A stretch of 64,000 bases of DNA from Streptomyces sp. man185. Its GTDB lineage: Bacteria > Actinomycetota > Actinomycetes > Streptomycetales > Streptomycetaceae. Each line of letters opens with the position of its first letter. Within the stretch, counting starts at the first letter, position 1. Under the pieces are notes generated by a model, which was given only the letters and a program-made list of their open reading frames with translations, was not told the origin of the DNA and did no database searches. The DNA lies in assembly GCA_002551355.1 (NCBI GenBank), contig NTHE01000009.1:82330-146329 (forward strand), written 5' to 3'. The position numbers and the translations under genes were made by a program. Positions 1 to 10,038 of this stretch are shown in pieces.

Positions 1-1
1 G

Positions 2-286
2 GCGTACGACGAGCAGGGCCCGGTCTTCATCCACGCCGAGGCGTGCGCGGGCCCGGACCCGGAGCGCGAGGGCTACCCGTACTCGCGCCCCGGCGCCCTG
101 CGCACGGTCCGACGCTACGACGCACACGGCCGTATCGTCGGCGGCCGGCTCCTGGAGATCCCGGCCGAGGAGGCGAAGGGGTTCGACGCGGCCTTCGACG
201 AGGCGTTCGCGGACCCGGAGGTGGTGCTGGTGCACGTCAGGGCGGTGGAGTACGGGTGCTTCCACTTCGAGGTGCGCAGGGACTGA
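2..286 (+). CDS. DUF1203 family protein, C-terminal part
   Basis: The open frame enters from the left edge and ends at a TGA at 284-286, giving 94 residues of a protein whose start lies outside the window. The visible part has the pattern of the small DUF1203 family: a GPVFIHAEAC stretch near the cut, then PYSRPGALRTVRRYD and a C-terminal segment ending VRAVEYGCFHFEVRRD. No function is established for the family and none is inferred here. It converges on asd, and a strong hairpin separates the two stops. The family call is from remembered motif pattern, not from a search. Confidence 0.7.
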   Translation, partial: AYDEQGPVFIHAEACAGPDPEREGYPYSRPGALRTVRRYDAHGRIVGGRLLEIPAEEAKGFDAAFDEAFADPEVVLVHVRAVEYGCFHFEVRRD

Positions 287-295
287 ACCGGCACG

Positions 296-337
296 CGAAG
301 GGGCGGCCACCGGTGCACTCCGGTGGCCGCCCCTTCG
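296..337. terminator. bidirectional hairpin terminator
   Basis: Perfect 18-bp inverted repeat (296-313 with 320-337) around the 6-base loop TGCACT. It lies between the convergent stops of the DUF1203 gene and asd, so it can end transcription from both sides. There is no strong T-run, as is usual in Streptomyces. Confidence 0.8.
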
Positions 338-358
338 TCGGTACGCGTGACGCTGCGG

Positions 359-1642
<1,284 letters not shown>

Positions 1643-4600
1643 TTACGGTGTGACCTTCTCGATCACGACGCTGCCGGTGCCCGCGGCGGTGCCGCGCGCG
1701 TTGACCAGCTGGACCTCACCGAAGAACTGACGGCCCTCGGGAGCCGCCCCGGCGACCACGACCTCGGCGCCGACCTGGGCGGACGCGCCGCTGGCCAGGT
1801 TCACCGCCTTGGTGGAGTCGACCTTGATCGTGCCGAGCGACGCCGCGTAGTACACGTCGCGGTAGTCGTACGTGGTCGACCCGGCCGGGACCGAGTAGCC
1901 GTCGACGACGACCGTGTACGTGCCCGCGGCGGGCTTCAGCAGGCTGACCGTCTCCTCGGAACCGGCGGTGGTGCCGCTGCCGACCTGCGTGGCGCCCCGG
2001 AAGACGTACAGGTCGAGGTCGGCGTTGGCGTCCGACGTGCCGCCGATGGCGAAGTCGAGCTTCTCGACGCCCGCGCCGATGGTCACCGTGGTCTGACGGG
2101 TCTCGCCCGTGGAGATCGACGGCTTGTCCACCTTGGCGGAGCCGAGCGAACCGCCCTGGAGCTTGCCCTGGAGGGCGGCGGCGGTGTTGGTGACCTTCCA
2201 GTCCACCGCGGCCGGAGCGCCGATCTTCGCCTCGGCGATGGTCCGCACCGCCGGGTCGAATTCCACGCCGAGCAGCGCGACGTCCAGCTTGTACGGATTG
2301 TCCAGCAGCGGCGACGTACGACGCGACTCGACCTCGATCTCCCACACGCCGGGCTGCGGGTCCTTGTAGGAGCGCGCGTCCGGGCGGCAGGTGTTGGCCG
2401 GGTTCTCGTAGTTCGGGTAGCAGTTGACCGTGGAGGTCGGGTCGATCGGCGTCCCGTACGGGTGCAGGGCGATGAACCGGGTCTGGCTGCCCGAGCGCAG
2501 CGCGCTGAGGGCGACCTCAAGGGTCTTCGCGCCCTCGGGCACGTTGACGAAGTACGACGTGGTGCCGTTGCGCTGGACCGAGCCGGAGGCCTTGTAGGCG
2601 TAACCGGGCTGCTGCAGCTCGTGGGCGATGACGACCGTGGTCATGATCTGGTGGTCGACGCCGGAGGTCTTCTTGTCGTCGACCTGGAGGATGGCGCTGT
2701 GCACCCCGGCGGTCTTCGCCTTGGCCTTGACCTTGAGCTTGACCGGGGTGTCGAGCGGCAGCGAGACGTACTCGGGGCTGCTGAGCTCGAAGGTGCCGTC
2801 GTTGTTCTTCCACGTCAGCTTGTGCTGGACGTTGCGGTCCGGACCCGTGGTGCGGGTGACGACGACGTCGTAGACCTTGGACTCGCCGACCTTCAGGCCG
2901 CCCTCGCGGTCGTAGAGGCCGGTGCCGAAGCCCGGGTCCTTGAGCGCGAAGTCGATCGCGGTGTCGACCGGGGCCTTCACCGAGAACTCGTGCGCGGGCT
3001 TGCCCTGCTTGGCGATCTGCTTCCACGCCTTGACGATGTCGATCAGACCGGAGCCCTGGACGTGCGCGGGCACGTCCGCGATGTGGCCCGCGGTGCTGGT
3101 CAGCGCCGTGCGCAGATCGGCCGGGGGAAGCTCGATGCCCTTCTGCTTCGCCGCCGACAGCAGCAGTGCGGCAGCGCCCGCGGCCTGCGGGGAGGCCATC
3201 GAGGTGCCCTGGAGCATGGAGTAGCCGGCCGGCAGGTCGTAACCCGCCTCCTTGACCGGACCGCCCGGCGCCCAGGTCTGGGTGGTGTTGATGGACGCGC
3301 CCGGCGCCGAGATGATCGGCGTGAAGCCGCCGTCCTCACGCGGACCGCGCGAGGAGAAGGGCAGCATGTCGTACTTCTTGGTGACGTTGGAGCCGTAGTT
3401 GGCCGCCCACGTCTCCTTGGAGATCGACGCGCCGACCGAGATCACGTGGTCGGCGAGCGACGGGTCGCCGATGGTGTTGAGGCCCGGGCCGCTGTTGCCG
3501 GCCGAGATGACCAGCTGCACGCCGTAGATGTCGACGAGCCGCTTGTACAGCTCGGCACGCGCGTTGTTGCCGTCGTTCAGCGGCGGCAGGCCGCCGATCG
3601 ACATGTTGACGATGTCGACGCCGCGGTTGACGACGAGGTCGATCATGCCCTCGGTGAGCGCGATGTTGGTGCAGCCGCCGGACCACGTGCAGGCGCGCGA
3701 GGAGACGACCTTGGCGCCGGGGGCGGCGCCGTCCATCTCGCCGCCGAACAGCCCGTTGGCCGCGGTGATGCCCGCGACGTGCGTGCCGTGCGAGCCCTCG
3801 ATGACGCCGATGTTGACGTAGTCGGCCTTGGCGCCGGCCGCGTTGTAGACCACGTTCTTACGGGTCTCGACGACGAACGGGATGCGCTCGACGACCGGGG
3901 TCCGCGGGTCGTCCTCACCGAAGTAGGAGACCTGGAACTTGTCCTTGTACGGCTTGAGGACCGTGTCGTCGGCGAAGTCCGCGTTGCTGTTCAGGTCGAC
4001 CCGCGTGGTGCCGGTCACCGGGTCGTACAGCACGCCCCAGACGTCGGTGGTGTCACCGTCGCGGTTGAGATCGCCCGCCATGTCGCCGCCGGTGGTGGCC
4101 GACTCGGCGAAGGTGGCGAACTTGTAGCTGCCCGCCGGGGCCGCGTACGTCTTGCCGCCGGACGTGAACGTCGGGCCGGTGACGGTCTGCGACATCTGCA
4201 GCCAGGTGCCGTCGCCGTCGCTCACCGGGTCGGTGGCGGTCACCCAGTCGACGATCTTGCGCTCGCCGGTGGTGGTCTTCTTCAGGGCCGGGTGACCGAG
4301 GTCGACGCCGGAGTCCAGGATGCCGATGGTGATCCCGCGGCCGTCGGCCTCCGGGTTCTTCTCGACGAAGTCGACCGCGCCCGTCTCGAACGACGGGTTG
4401 TACGGGTTCTTCGCCGGGGTCTTCTTGTTCGGAGCCGCGTAACTGCCCGTGGCCTTCGGCTGCTTGGCGCCGGCGGCCCGGTCGCCCTTGGGCGTCGGGT
4501 CGTCCAGCTTGATCTCCTGCTTGAGATCGATGCCGAGGACGGAGGAGAGCTTGGATGCCGCCTTGATGGTGGACTCGGCGCTCCGGGTCGGGACCGTCGC

Positions 4601-4945
4601 CCGGACGTAGCCGAGCTTGTCGTAGGTCTGGCCGAGCACGGAGCCGTCGACGGCGTCCAGCTGCTTGCTGACCTGCTCGGTCGCCCCCGGGGTGGTGGCG
4701 ATCATCATCGTGACGTTCTTCTCGCCCTTGGCCTCCGCCTTGGCGAGAACCTCGGCGTCGGCGGTGCCGAGCTTGTCGCCCCGGTCGCTCGTGGCGGCTG
4801 GTTTGACGGGGGCCGGGCCCGGCTCGTCGGCGGCGAACACCGGAGTGGCACCGGTGGCGGCGAGGGCGGCCGCAAGGCCCGCCGCGGCCGCGATGCGGGC
4901 CGCTCGTCTCGCGCCAGGTATGGAACTGGGGGATTCCTTGGTCAT
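1643..4945 (-). CDS. secreted subtilisin-family (S8) serine protease
   Basis: An 1100-residue extracellular endopeptidase. The N-terminus has basic residues, a hydrophobic core and a likely cleavage after TPVFA (about residue 38). A propeptide-like segment follows. The catalytic triad is Asp211 in ILDSGVDLGHP, His386 in GSHGTHVAG and Ser582 in GTSMASP, with the oxyanion Asn in SAGNSGPG. The unusually long stretch between Asp and His, and about 500 residues after the Ser, resemble large TPPII-like or multidomain actinobacterial subtilases. The C-terminal part contains beta-rich, pre-peptidase-like segments (LDLYVFRGATQVGS). The start at 4945 is chosen because AGGGA lies five bases upstream; the ATG at 4951 would overlap that site. 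It stands alone, with a terminator behind it and a long, repeat-bearing upstream region. Confidence 0.93.
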   Translation of the reverse strand: MTKESPSSIPGARRAARIAAAAGLAAALAATGATPVFAADEPGPAPVKPAATSDRGDKLGTADAEVLAKAEAKGEKNVTMMIATTPGATEQVSKQLDAVDGSVLGQTYDKLGYVRATVPTRSAESTIKAASKLSSVLGIDLKQEIKLDDPTPKGDRAAGAKQPKATGSYAAPNKKTPAKNPYNPSFETGAVDFVEKNPEADGRGITIGILDSGVDLGHPALKKTTTGERKIVDWVTATDPVSDGDGTWLQMSQTVTGPTFTSGGKTYAAPAGSYKFATFAESATTGGDMAGDLNRDGDTTDVWGVLYDPVTGTTRVDLNSNADFADDTVLKPYKDKFQVSYFGEDDPRTPVVERIPFVVETRKNVVYNAAGAKADYVNIGVIEGSHGTHVAGITAANGLFGGEMDGAAPGAKVVSSRACTWSGGCTNIALTEGMIDLVVNRGVDIVNMSIGGLPPLNDGNNARAELYKRLVDIYGVQLVISAGNSGPGLNTIGDPSLADHVISVGASISKETWAANYGSNVTKKYDMLPFSSRGPREDGGFTPIISAPGASINTTQTWAPGGPVKEAGYDLPAGYSMLQGTSMASPQAAGAAALLLSAAKQKGIELPPADLRTALTSTAGHIADVPAHVQGSGLIDIVKAWKQIAKQGKPAHEFSVKAPVDTAIDFALKDPGFGTGLYDREGGLKVGESKVYDVVVTRTTGPDRNVQHKLTWKNNDGTFELSSPEYVSLPLDTPVKLKVKAKAKTAGVHSAILQVDDKKTSGVDHQIMTTVVIAHELQQPGYAYKASGSVQRNGTTSYFVNVPEGAKTLEVALSALRSGSQTRFIALHPYGTPIDPTSTVNCYPNYENPANTCRPDARSYKDPQPGVWEIEVESRRTSPLLDNPYKLDVALLGVEFDPAVRTIAEAKIGAPAAVDWKVTNTAAALQGKLQGGSLGSAKVDKPSISTGETRQTTVTIGAGVEKLDFAIGGTSDANADLDLYVFRGATQVGSGTTAGSEETVSLLKPAAGTYTVVVDGYSVPAGSTTYDYRDVYYAASLGTIKVDSTKAVNLASGASAQVGAEVVVAGAAPEGRQFFGEVQLVNARGTAAGTGSVVIEKVTP

Positions 4946-5271
4946 CAGCATCCCTGTAAGTGAAAGAGAGAGTCCGGAATTCGGTACCGGATGACCGCTC
5001 ACCCTGTCGTAAATGACAGAGGTTTGTGGAGAGTTGACGGAGATGAGTTGGTGACATGGCGCAGATCCGCCAGTGGGGGCAATGCGCCACCAGGGATGAA
5101 TGAGGCGAAAGTGTCCCCAGGAAACCCGAGTTCGGGGCTCGTGGTCCGGACCAGCCCGCCTGTGGTCCGGACCAGCCCGCCTGTGGTCCGGACCAGCCCG
5201 CCCGTGGTCCGGACCGGCGCCGGATCAGGGCGGTACCGGTCGCCCTGGCGCCGGCGGCCTTCCCGCCCCGC
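4946..5271. other. intergenic region upstream of the S8 protease
   Basis: No gene is visible in these 326 bases. The region holds the protease promoter area, a small dyad CTGTC-N6-GACAG (5004-5008/5015-5019), a wider pair TGGCGCA/TGCGCCA (5057-5063/5083-5089) and the tandem palindromes annotated separately. I could not place a convincing -10/-35 pair. Confidence 0.6.
5141..5217. repeat. tandem 21-bp repeats, each with a 12-bp palindrome
   Basis: Three full copies and one partial copy of GTGGTCCGGACCAGCCCGCC(T/C), starting at 5141, 5162, 5183 and 5204. Each full copy contains the perfect palindrome TGGTCCGGACCA; the last copy has one end base changed. The 21-bp period is two helical turns, so all sites would face the same side of the DNA. 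The core resembles the TGGTCTAGACCA operators of GntR/HutC-type regulators with the central TA replaced by CG. The array is about 200-270 bp before the protease start and 55-131 bp after the stop of the next gene, so it could be operator DNA or a 3' structure. Confidence 0.85.
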
Positions 5272-6339
5272 TCAACGCGGCAGCACCATCACGTACGCGG
5301 CCGGCTCCCGGTCCGCCGCCGCCATCAGCGCCGTCCGCACCACCGTCGCCTGCTGGTCCGGCGCCTCGCGCAGCTTCCTCGGCGTGAGGCGGACGACCGT
5401 GACCCCGAGCCGCTCCAGATGCTCCCGCTTCGCGGCGTACGCGGACCACTTCGGGTCCTCCTGCGCCCGGCCGCCCCGCCGCCCGGGCACGCCGTTCCGG
5501 GGCGCCCGGGCGTCCAGCTCCACCGCCACGGCGTGGTCGGGCCAGTAGGCGTCCACCCCGCCGAGGCCCGGCCCGCCCGGCAGCCGCAGCTCCACGTTCC
5601 ACACCGGCTCCGGCAGCCCGTGCTCGCGCACCATCGCGTACAGTCGCGCCTCCGCCACCGCCCGACCCTCGGCCAGCAGCGCGTCCACCGCGCCCACCAC
5701 GGCGGGCCGCCCCAACAGCTTCGCCTCGCTCAACTCACATACCAAAGCGGCTGGTTCGCAGTGCCCCTCGCGTACCGCCTCGGTCAGCAGCCGCCGGACC
5801 TCCGCCGCGTCGGCCGTGCCCGCCACCGCATCCGCCAGCGCCCGCTCCACCGGGGCGACGGGCACCTCGCCCACCCGCACCGCGCCCGGCATCGAGGCGG
5901 TCCGCAGCACCTCCACGAACCGGGTGGACCGCAGCCGCCGAGTGCGGGGGACCAGCACGTCGATCCGGTGCAGCGCCCCCAGCTCCCCGACCGCGGCGAA
6001 GCCGTGCAGCGCGAGCGCGGCGGTCCCGGTGACCATCGCCTCGCCGTACCCCGCGTCCACAGGGCCCGCCGGGGCGCGCCGCGCGGAGACCGGCGGCCGC
6101 CCCGCGTACAGCAGCGCCCCGCGCAGCCGCTCCTGGCCCGTGGGCGGGCCCGGGTGCAGCAGATAGACCCCCGGCAGCAGGTGCTGCCAGGGGCCGCCCG
6201 GCAGACACTGGGCCGACGTCTGCGCGGCGGACACGCCCCGCGCCCTCAACTGGGCGGCGGACAGGACACGCTGCGTCACCTCGTCGGGGTGAAGGGGGAC
6301 GCGGGGGAGGCGGGAGGAGAGCGGGGTGTTCTGGGTCAT
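5272..6339 (-). CDS. DUF559-like / AbiEi-like hypothetical protein
   Basis: A 355-residue protein of unknown function. The N-terminal half (LRARGVSAAQTSAQ, then LPGVYLLHPG) looks like the winged-helix start of AbiEi-type or transcriptional-regulator-like proteins. The C-terminal half has a VDAYWPDHAVAVELD core followed by basic residues and VVRLTPRKL, the arrangement of DUF559/Vsr-like PD-(D/E)xK nuclease folds. I start it at the ATG at 6337-6339; upstream in-frame residues look non-coding. There is no adjacent partner that would make a toxin-antitoxin pair, since its neighbours are pepN and the protease. The fold assignment is from motif appearance only. Confidence 0.6.
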   Translation of the reverse strand: MTQNTPLSSRLPRVPLHPDEVTQRVLSAAQLRARGVSAAQTSAQCLPGGPWQHLLPGVYLLHPGPPTGQERLRGALLYAGRPPVSARRAPAGPVDAGYGEAMVTGTAALALHGFAAVGELGALHRIDVLVPRTRRLRSTRFVEVLRTASMPGAVRVGEVPVAPVERALADAVAGTADAAEVRRLLTEAVREGHCEPAALVCELSEAKLLGRPAVVGAVDALLAEGRAVAEARLYAMVREHGLPEPVWNVELRLPGGPGLGGVDAYWPDHAVAVELDARAPRNGVPGRRGGRAQEDPKWSAYAAKREHLERLGVTVVRLTPRKLREAPDQQATVVRTALMAAADREPAAYVMVLPR

Positions 6340-6556
6340 GTCCCGGGGTTTCCCGCCCGTGGAGGGGGCCCTAACCCCTGTTACACGCCCGTCGACATTC
6401 CCGGACAACGCCGTCCTAAAGTACGGACGTTCGACAACCGAAAAGGGCCGTCACGCCGGGAATTGAGGGAGGGGCGCATCGGGCAGGTGTGCGAGCGCCG
6501 CTTTCGCACCGCACGCACGCCCCACCCGAGCGCCCCTTGGTCACGCCCCCGCGCGA

Positions 6557-9157
6557 CTACGCGTCGCGGTCGCACTCCTGCCCGCGCAGCGCCCGCGCGA
6601 GATCGTCCCGGGCCTCCAGTACCAGCCGCCGCAGCGCCGGGGCCGCGTCCTCGTGCTCGCCCAGCCAGGCGTCGGTCGCCGCGAGGGTCGCGGGGCTGTC
6701 CTGGAGACCGGGGAACATCCCCTTCACCACATGCATGCCGATCTGGATGGACCGCTCCGCCCAGATCTGCTCGATCACCTCGAAGTAGCGCTTGGCGTAC
6801 GGGGCCAGCAGCTCCCGCTGCGAAGGCTGCCCGAAGCCCGCGATGGTCGCCTCGACCAGCGCGTTGGACAGCTTGTCCGACTCCACGACCGCCGCCCACG
6901 CCTGCGCCTTGACCGCCTCCGAGGGACGCGAGGCCAGGCACCGTACGTGGTGGCGCTTGCCGGACGCCGTGTCGTCGCGGGACAGTTCGGCGTCGATGGC
7001 CGCCTCGTTCGCCGCCCCGTGCGAGGCCAAGGGGGAGAGGAAGGCCCAGCGCAGCTCCTGGTCGACATCGAGCCCGTCGATCCGGGCGGTGCCGTCCAGC
7101 AGCCCGCCGAGCAGCTGGAAGTCCGCCTCGGACGAGGCGACCGCCGCGAAGAAGCGGGCCCAGGTCAGCTGGTGCTGGCTGCCCGGCTCGGCGGCCCGCA
7201 GCTCGCGCAGCGCGCCCTCCGCCGCCGCCCGGCCGCCCTCCTCGCGCCACTGAGGCGCCGCGTAGTTGACCAGAGCCGACTGTGTCCAGGCGTGCAGCAT
7301 CTGAAGCACGCCGATGTCGCTCTCCCGCCCGGCGTGCGTCAGCACCAGCGCGACGAAGTCGCGGGCCGGCAGAGCCGCGTCACGGGTCAGGTTCCACAGG
7401 GCCGACCAGCACAGGGCGCGGGCCAGCGGGTCCGTGATCTCGCCCAGGTGGCCGCGGAGCGTGGCCAGCGACCCCTCGTCGAAGCGGACCTTGCAGTACG
7501 TGAGGTCGTCGTCGTTGACCAGGATCAGATCGGGCCGCTCGGAGCCGGCCAGTGCCTCCACCACGGTCCGCTCACCGGCCACGTCCACCTCGGCGCGCGC
7601 GTAACGCGTCAGCTCGCCCTCCGGCGTACGCCGGTACAGGCCGACCGCGACGCGGTGCGGGCGAAGCTCCGGGTGCGAGGCGGCGGCCTCCTGGACGACG
7701 GTCAGCTCGGTGAGGACGCCGTCCGCGCCGTACGCGGGCACCGGGGTGAGCACGTTGACGCCCGCCGTCTGCAGCCAGGAGCGCGACCAGGTGGTCATGT
7801 CCCGGCCCGAGGTCTCGGCGAGTACCGACAGCAGGTCGCCCAGGCGGGTGTTGCCGTAGGCGTGGCTCTTGAAGTAGCGCCGGGCGCCCTCGAGGAACGC
7901 GTCGCGCCCCACGTACGCCACGAGCTGCTTCAGGACGGATGCGCCCTTGGCGTAGGTGATGCCGTCGAAGTTCAGCTTGGCGTCCTCCAGGTCACGGATG
8001 TCGGCCGTGATGGGGTGCGTGGAGGACAGCTGGTCGGCGCGGTAGGCCCAGGCCTTGCGGTTGTTGGCGAAGGTGATCCAGCCGTTGGTGAAGCGGGTCG
8101 CCTCGACCATCGAGAAGGAGCCCATGAAGTCCGCGAAGGACTCCTTCAGCCACAGGTCGTCCCACCACTCCATGGTGACCAGGTCGCCGAACCACATGTG
8201 CGCCATCTCGTGCAGGATGACGTTGGCCCGCCGCTCGTAGGCCGCCGAGGTGACCTTGCCGCGGTAGATGTACTCCTCGCGGAAGGTGACCATGCCCGGG
8301 TTCTCCATGGCCCCGAGGTTGTACTCGGGCACGAACGCCTGGTCGTACTTCCCGAAGGGGTACGGGTAGTCGAAGTGGTCGTGGAAGAAGTCCAGGCCCT
8401 GCTTGGTGATCAGGAAGACGTCGTCCGCGTCGAAGTGCTTGGCGAGCCCCTTGCGGCACATCGCGCCGAGCGGGATCTCCAGCGTGGTGCCGTCGTCGAA
8501 CGTACGGCTGTAGTGGTCGCTCACACAGTGGTACGGACCGGCGACGACGGCCGTGATGTAGGTGGAGATCGGCTTCGTCTCGGCGAAGGTCCACACCCCG
8601 CCCTCCCGCGACTCCTCGGCCCCGTTGGACCACACCCGCCAGCCCTCGGGAGCGGTGACCTGGAATCGGTAGGGGGCCTTGAGGTCGGGCTGTTCGAAGT
8701 TGGCGAAGACGCGGCGGGCGTCGGCCGGCTCGTACTGCGTGTAGAGGTAGACCTCGCCGTCCTCCGGGTCGACGAAGCGGTGCATGCCCTCGCCGGTCCG
8801 GCTGTACGCGCAGCGGGCGTCGACCACGAGCACGTTCTCGCCCTCGACGAGGCCGTCCAGCGCCACCCGCGTCCCGTCGAACACGACGGCCGGGTCGAGT
8901 GCCGTCCCGTTGAGGGTCACCGCGTCCACACCCGGCGCCACCAGGTCGGCGAAGGTCGAGGCGCCCCCACGGGCGGAGCGGAACCGGATCGTGGTCAGCG
9001 AACGGAAGGTCCTCGGACCGGCCTCCCCTTCGCCCCCGTCGGCCCCCTCGGGCTCGCCGACGGCGGACCGCAGGTCGAGAGCGACCTCGTATCCGTCGAC
9101 GGTCAGCAGCTCGGCCCTCTTCTGGGCCTCGTCGCGGGACAGGTTTTCACCGGGCAC
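6557..9157 (-). CDS. pepN: aminopeptidase N (M1 family)
   Basis: A zinc aminopeptidase that removes N-terminal residues from peptides in the cytoplasm. The 866-residue protein shows the M1 signature in order: the substrate-binding GAMEN motif at about 282-286, the zinc site HEMAH at 316-320 and the third ligand Glu339 (HExxH-x18-E). An ERAP1-like C-terminal helical domain follows. Length matches actinobacterial PepN (about 857). I use the GTG at 9155-9157, giving MPGENLSRDEAQKRAEL, because GAAGGAG lies five bases upstream and this matches the known Streptomyces N-terminus as I remember it. It is divergent from the DsbA-like gene across a 178-bp region. Confidence 0.95.
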   Translation of the reverse strand: MPGENLSRDEAQKRAELLTVDGYEVALDLRSAVGEPEGADGGEGEAGPRTFRSLTTIRFRSARGGASTFADLVAPGVDAVTLNGTALDPAVVFDGTRVALDGLVEGENVLVVDARCAYSRTGEGMHRFVDPEDGEVYLYTQYEPADARRVFANFEQPDLKAPYRFQVTAPEGWRVWSNGAEESREGGVWTFAETKPISTYITAVVAGPYHCVSDHYSRTFDDGTTLEIPLGAMCRKGLAKHFDADDVFLITKQGLDFFHDHFDYPYPFGKYDQAFVPEYNLGAMENPGMVTFREEYIYRGKVTSAAYERRANVILHEMAHMWFGDLVTMEWWDDLWLKESFADFMGSFSMVEATRFTNGWITFANNRKAWAYRADQLSSTHPITADIRDLEDAKLNFDGITYAKGASVLKQLVAYVGRDAFLEGARRYFKSHAYGNTRLGDLLSVLAETSGRDMTTWSRSWLQTAGVNVLTPVPAYGADGVLTELTVVQEAAASHPELRPHRVAVGLYRRTPEGELTRYARAEVDVAGERTVVEALAGSERPDLILVNDDDLTYCKVRFDEGSLATLRGHLGEITDPLARALCWSALWNLTRDAALPARDFVALVLTHAGRESDIGVLQMLHAWTQSALVNYAAPQWREEGGRAAAEGALRELRAAEPGSQHQLTWARFFAAVASSEADFQLLGGLLDGTARIDGLDVDQELRWAFLSPLASHGAANEAAIDAELSRDDTASGKRHHVRCLASRPSEAVKAQAWAAVVESDKLSNALVEATIAGFGQPSQRELLAPYAKRYFEVIEQIWAERSIQIGMHVVKGMFPGLQDSPATLAATDAWLGEHEDAAPALRRLVLEARDDLARALRGQECDRDA

Positions 9158-9237
9158 GGGCACTCCTTCGTGACGCGCGTCATGTGTCGTGTTCGAACCT
9201 ATTGATCCTTGCATGCGTCTTCCGACGGCGGCAGCCA

Positions 9238-9264
9238 GGGAATGGGCCGCCTCTCGGAGGCGTT
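9238..9264 (+). promoter_or_regulatory. candidate SigR (thiol-stress) promoter
   Basis: GGGAAT at 9238-9243 and GTT at 9262-9264 are separated by exactly 18 bases, which is the SigR/SigH-type consensus of actinobacteria. It points to the DsbA-like gene, giving a leader of roughly 65 bases. Homologues of that gene in mycobacteria (Rv2466c) are known targets of the orthologous sigma factor SigH. Confidence 0.65.
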
Positions 9265-9275
9265 CTCGCCCGCAG

Positions 9276-9320
9276 GTGGAACACGCCGTCCGTGGAACAC
9301 ACCCTGCTGTGGAACACGCC
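9276..9320 (+). repeat. three direct repeats GTGGAACACRCC
   Basis: Copies start at 9276, 9292 and 9309 (GTGGAACACGCC, GTGGAACACACC, GTGGAACACGCC), 16 and 17 bp apart. They sit in the untranslated leader between the SigR-like promoter and the ribosome site of the DsbA-like gene. They could be a protein or RNA-level control element; nothing in the sequence decides this. Confidence 0.75.
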
Positions 9321-9335
9321 CTTCTGAGGAGAGAC

Positions 9336-9986
9336 ATGTCCGAGAACACCCCGGCGAACGGCAAGACCCCGGTCGACTTCTGGTTCGACCCGCTCTGCCC
9401 CTGGGCGTGGATGACCTCGCGCTGGATGCTGGAAGTGGAGAAGGTCCGCGACGTCGAGGTCCGCTGGCACGTGATGAGCCTGGCCGTCCTGAACGAGGAC
9501 AAGCTGGACGAGCTGCCCGAGGAATATCGGGACATGCTGGAGAACAAGGCGTGGGGCCCGGTCCGGGTCGTCGTCGCCGCCCAGCAGCTCCACGGCGACG
9601 AGGTCGTCGGCCCCCTTTACACCGCGCTCGGCACCCGCTTCCACAACAACGGCGAGGGCCCCACCCGCGAGGCCGTGGCCGCCGCGCTGAAGGACGTCGG
9701 CCTGCCCGCCGACCTCGCGGAGTACGCCGACTCCGACCGGTACGACACCGAGCTGCGGGACTCCCACAAGGAGGGCATCGACAAGGTCGGCCAGGAGGTC
9801 GGCACCCCGGTCATCGCCGTCCCGGGCGCGGACGGCGAGCAGGTCGCCTTCTTCGGCCCGGTCGTCACTCCCGCCCCCAAGGGCGAGGAGGCGGCGAAGC
9901 TCTGGGACGGCACGCTGCTGGTCGCCTCCATCCCCGGCTTCTACGAGATCAAGCGGACCCGTACGCAGGGCCCGATCTTCGACTGA
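9336..9986 (+). CDS. DsbA-family thiol oxidoreductase (mycothiol-dependent nitroreductase-like)
   Basis: A 216-residue cytoplasmic thioredoxin-fold protein of the Rv2466c type, which in mycobacteria acts as a mycothiol-dependent reductase. The active-site motif is in FWFDPLCPWAW: Cys21-Pro-Trp-Ala24, so the second cysteine of the usual CPWC is replaced by alanine. A single-cysteine mechanism with mycothiol would be expected; this is inference. The start ATG has GAGGAGAG just upstream. A SigR-type promoter and three direct repeats precede it, so induction by thiol oxidation is likely. The downstream GNAT gene follows after 52 bases and may be co-transcribed. Confidence 0.88.
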   Translation: MSENTPANGKTPVDFWFDPLCPWAWMTSRWMLEVEKVRDVEVRWHVMSLAVLNEDKLDELPEEYRDMLENKAWGPVRVVVAAQQLHGDEVVGPLYTALGTRFHNNGEGPTREAVAAALKDVGLPADLAEYADSDRYDTELRDSHKEGIDKVGQEVGTPVIAVPGADGEQVAFFGPVVTPAPKGEEAAKLWDGTLLVASIPGFYEIKRTRTQGPIFD

Positions 9987-10038
9987 CGCCGGCCCCGAAT
10001 CCGTGGGCGCGGGTATCCGCATGGGGAAGACTGGCCCC

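Noticed and set aside
5141..5217. CRISPR array
   Set aside because: The repeats are 21 bp and contiguous with no unique spacers, and no cas genes are near.
6653..9205. 850-residue plus-strand frame opposite pepN
   Set aside because: Shadow of pepN, whose metal site and GAMEN motif are on the minus strand.
9158..9335. SigR promoter for pepN on the minus strand
   Set aside because: I searched for the reverse-complement pattern AAC-N18-ATTCC upstream of pepN and found none.
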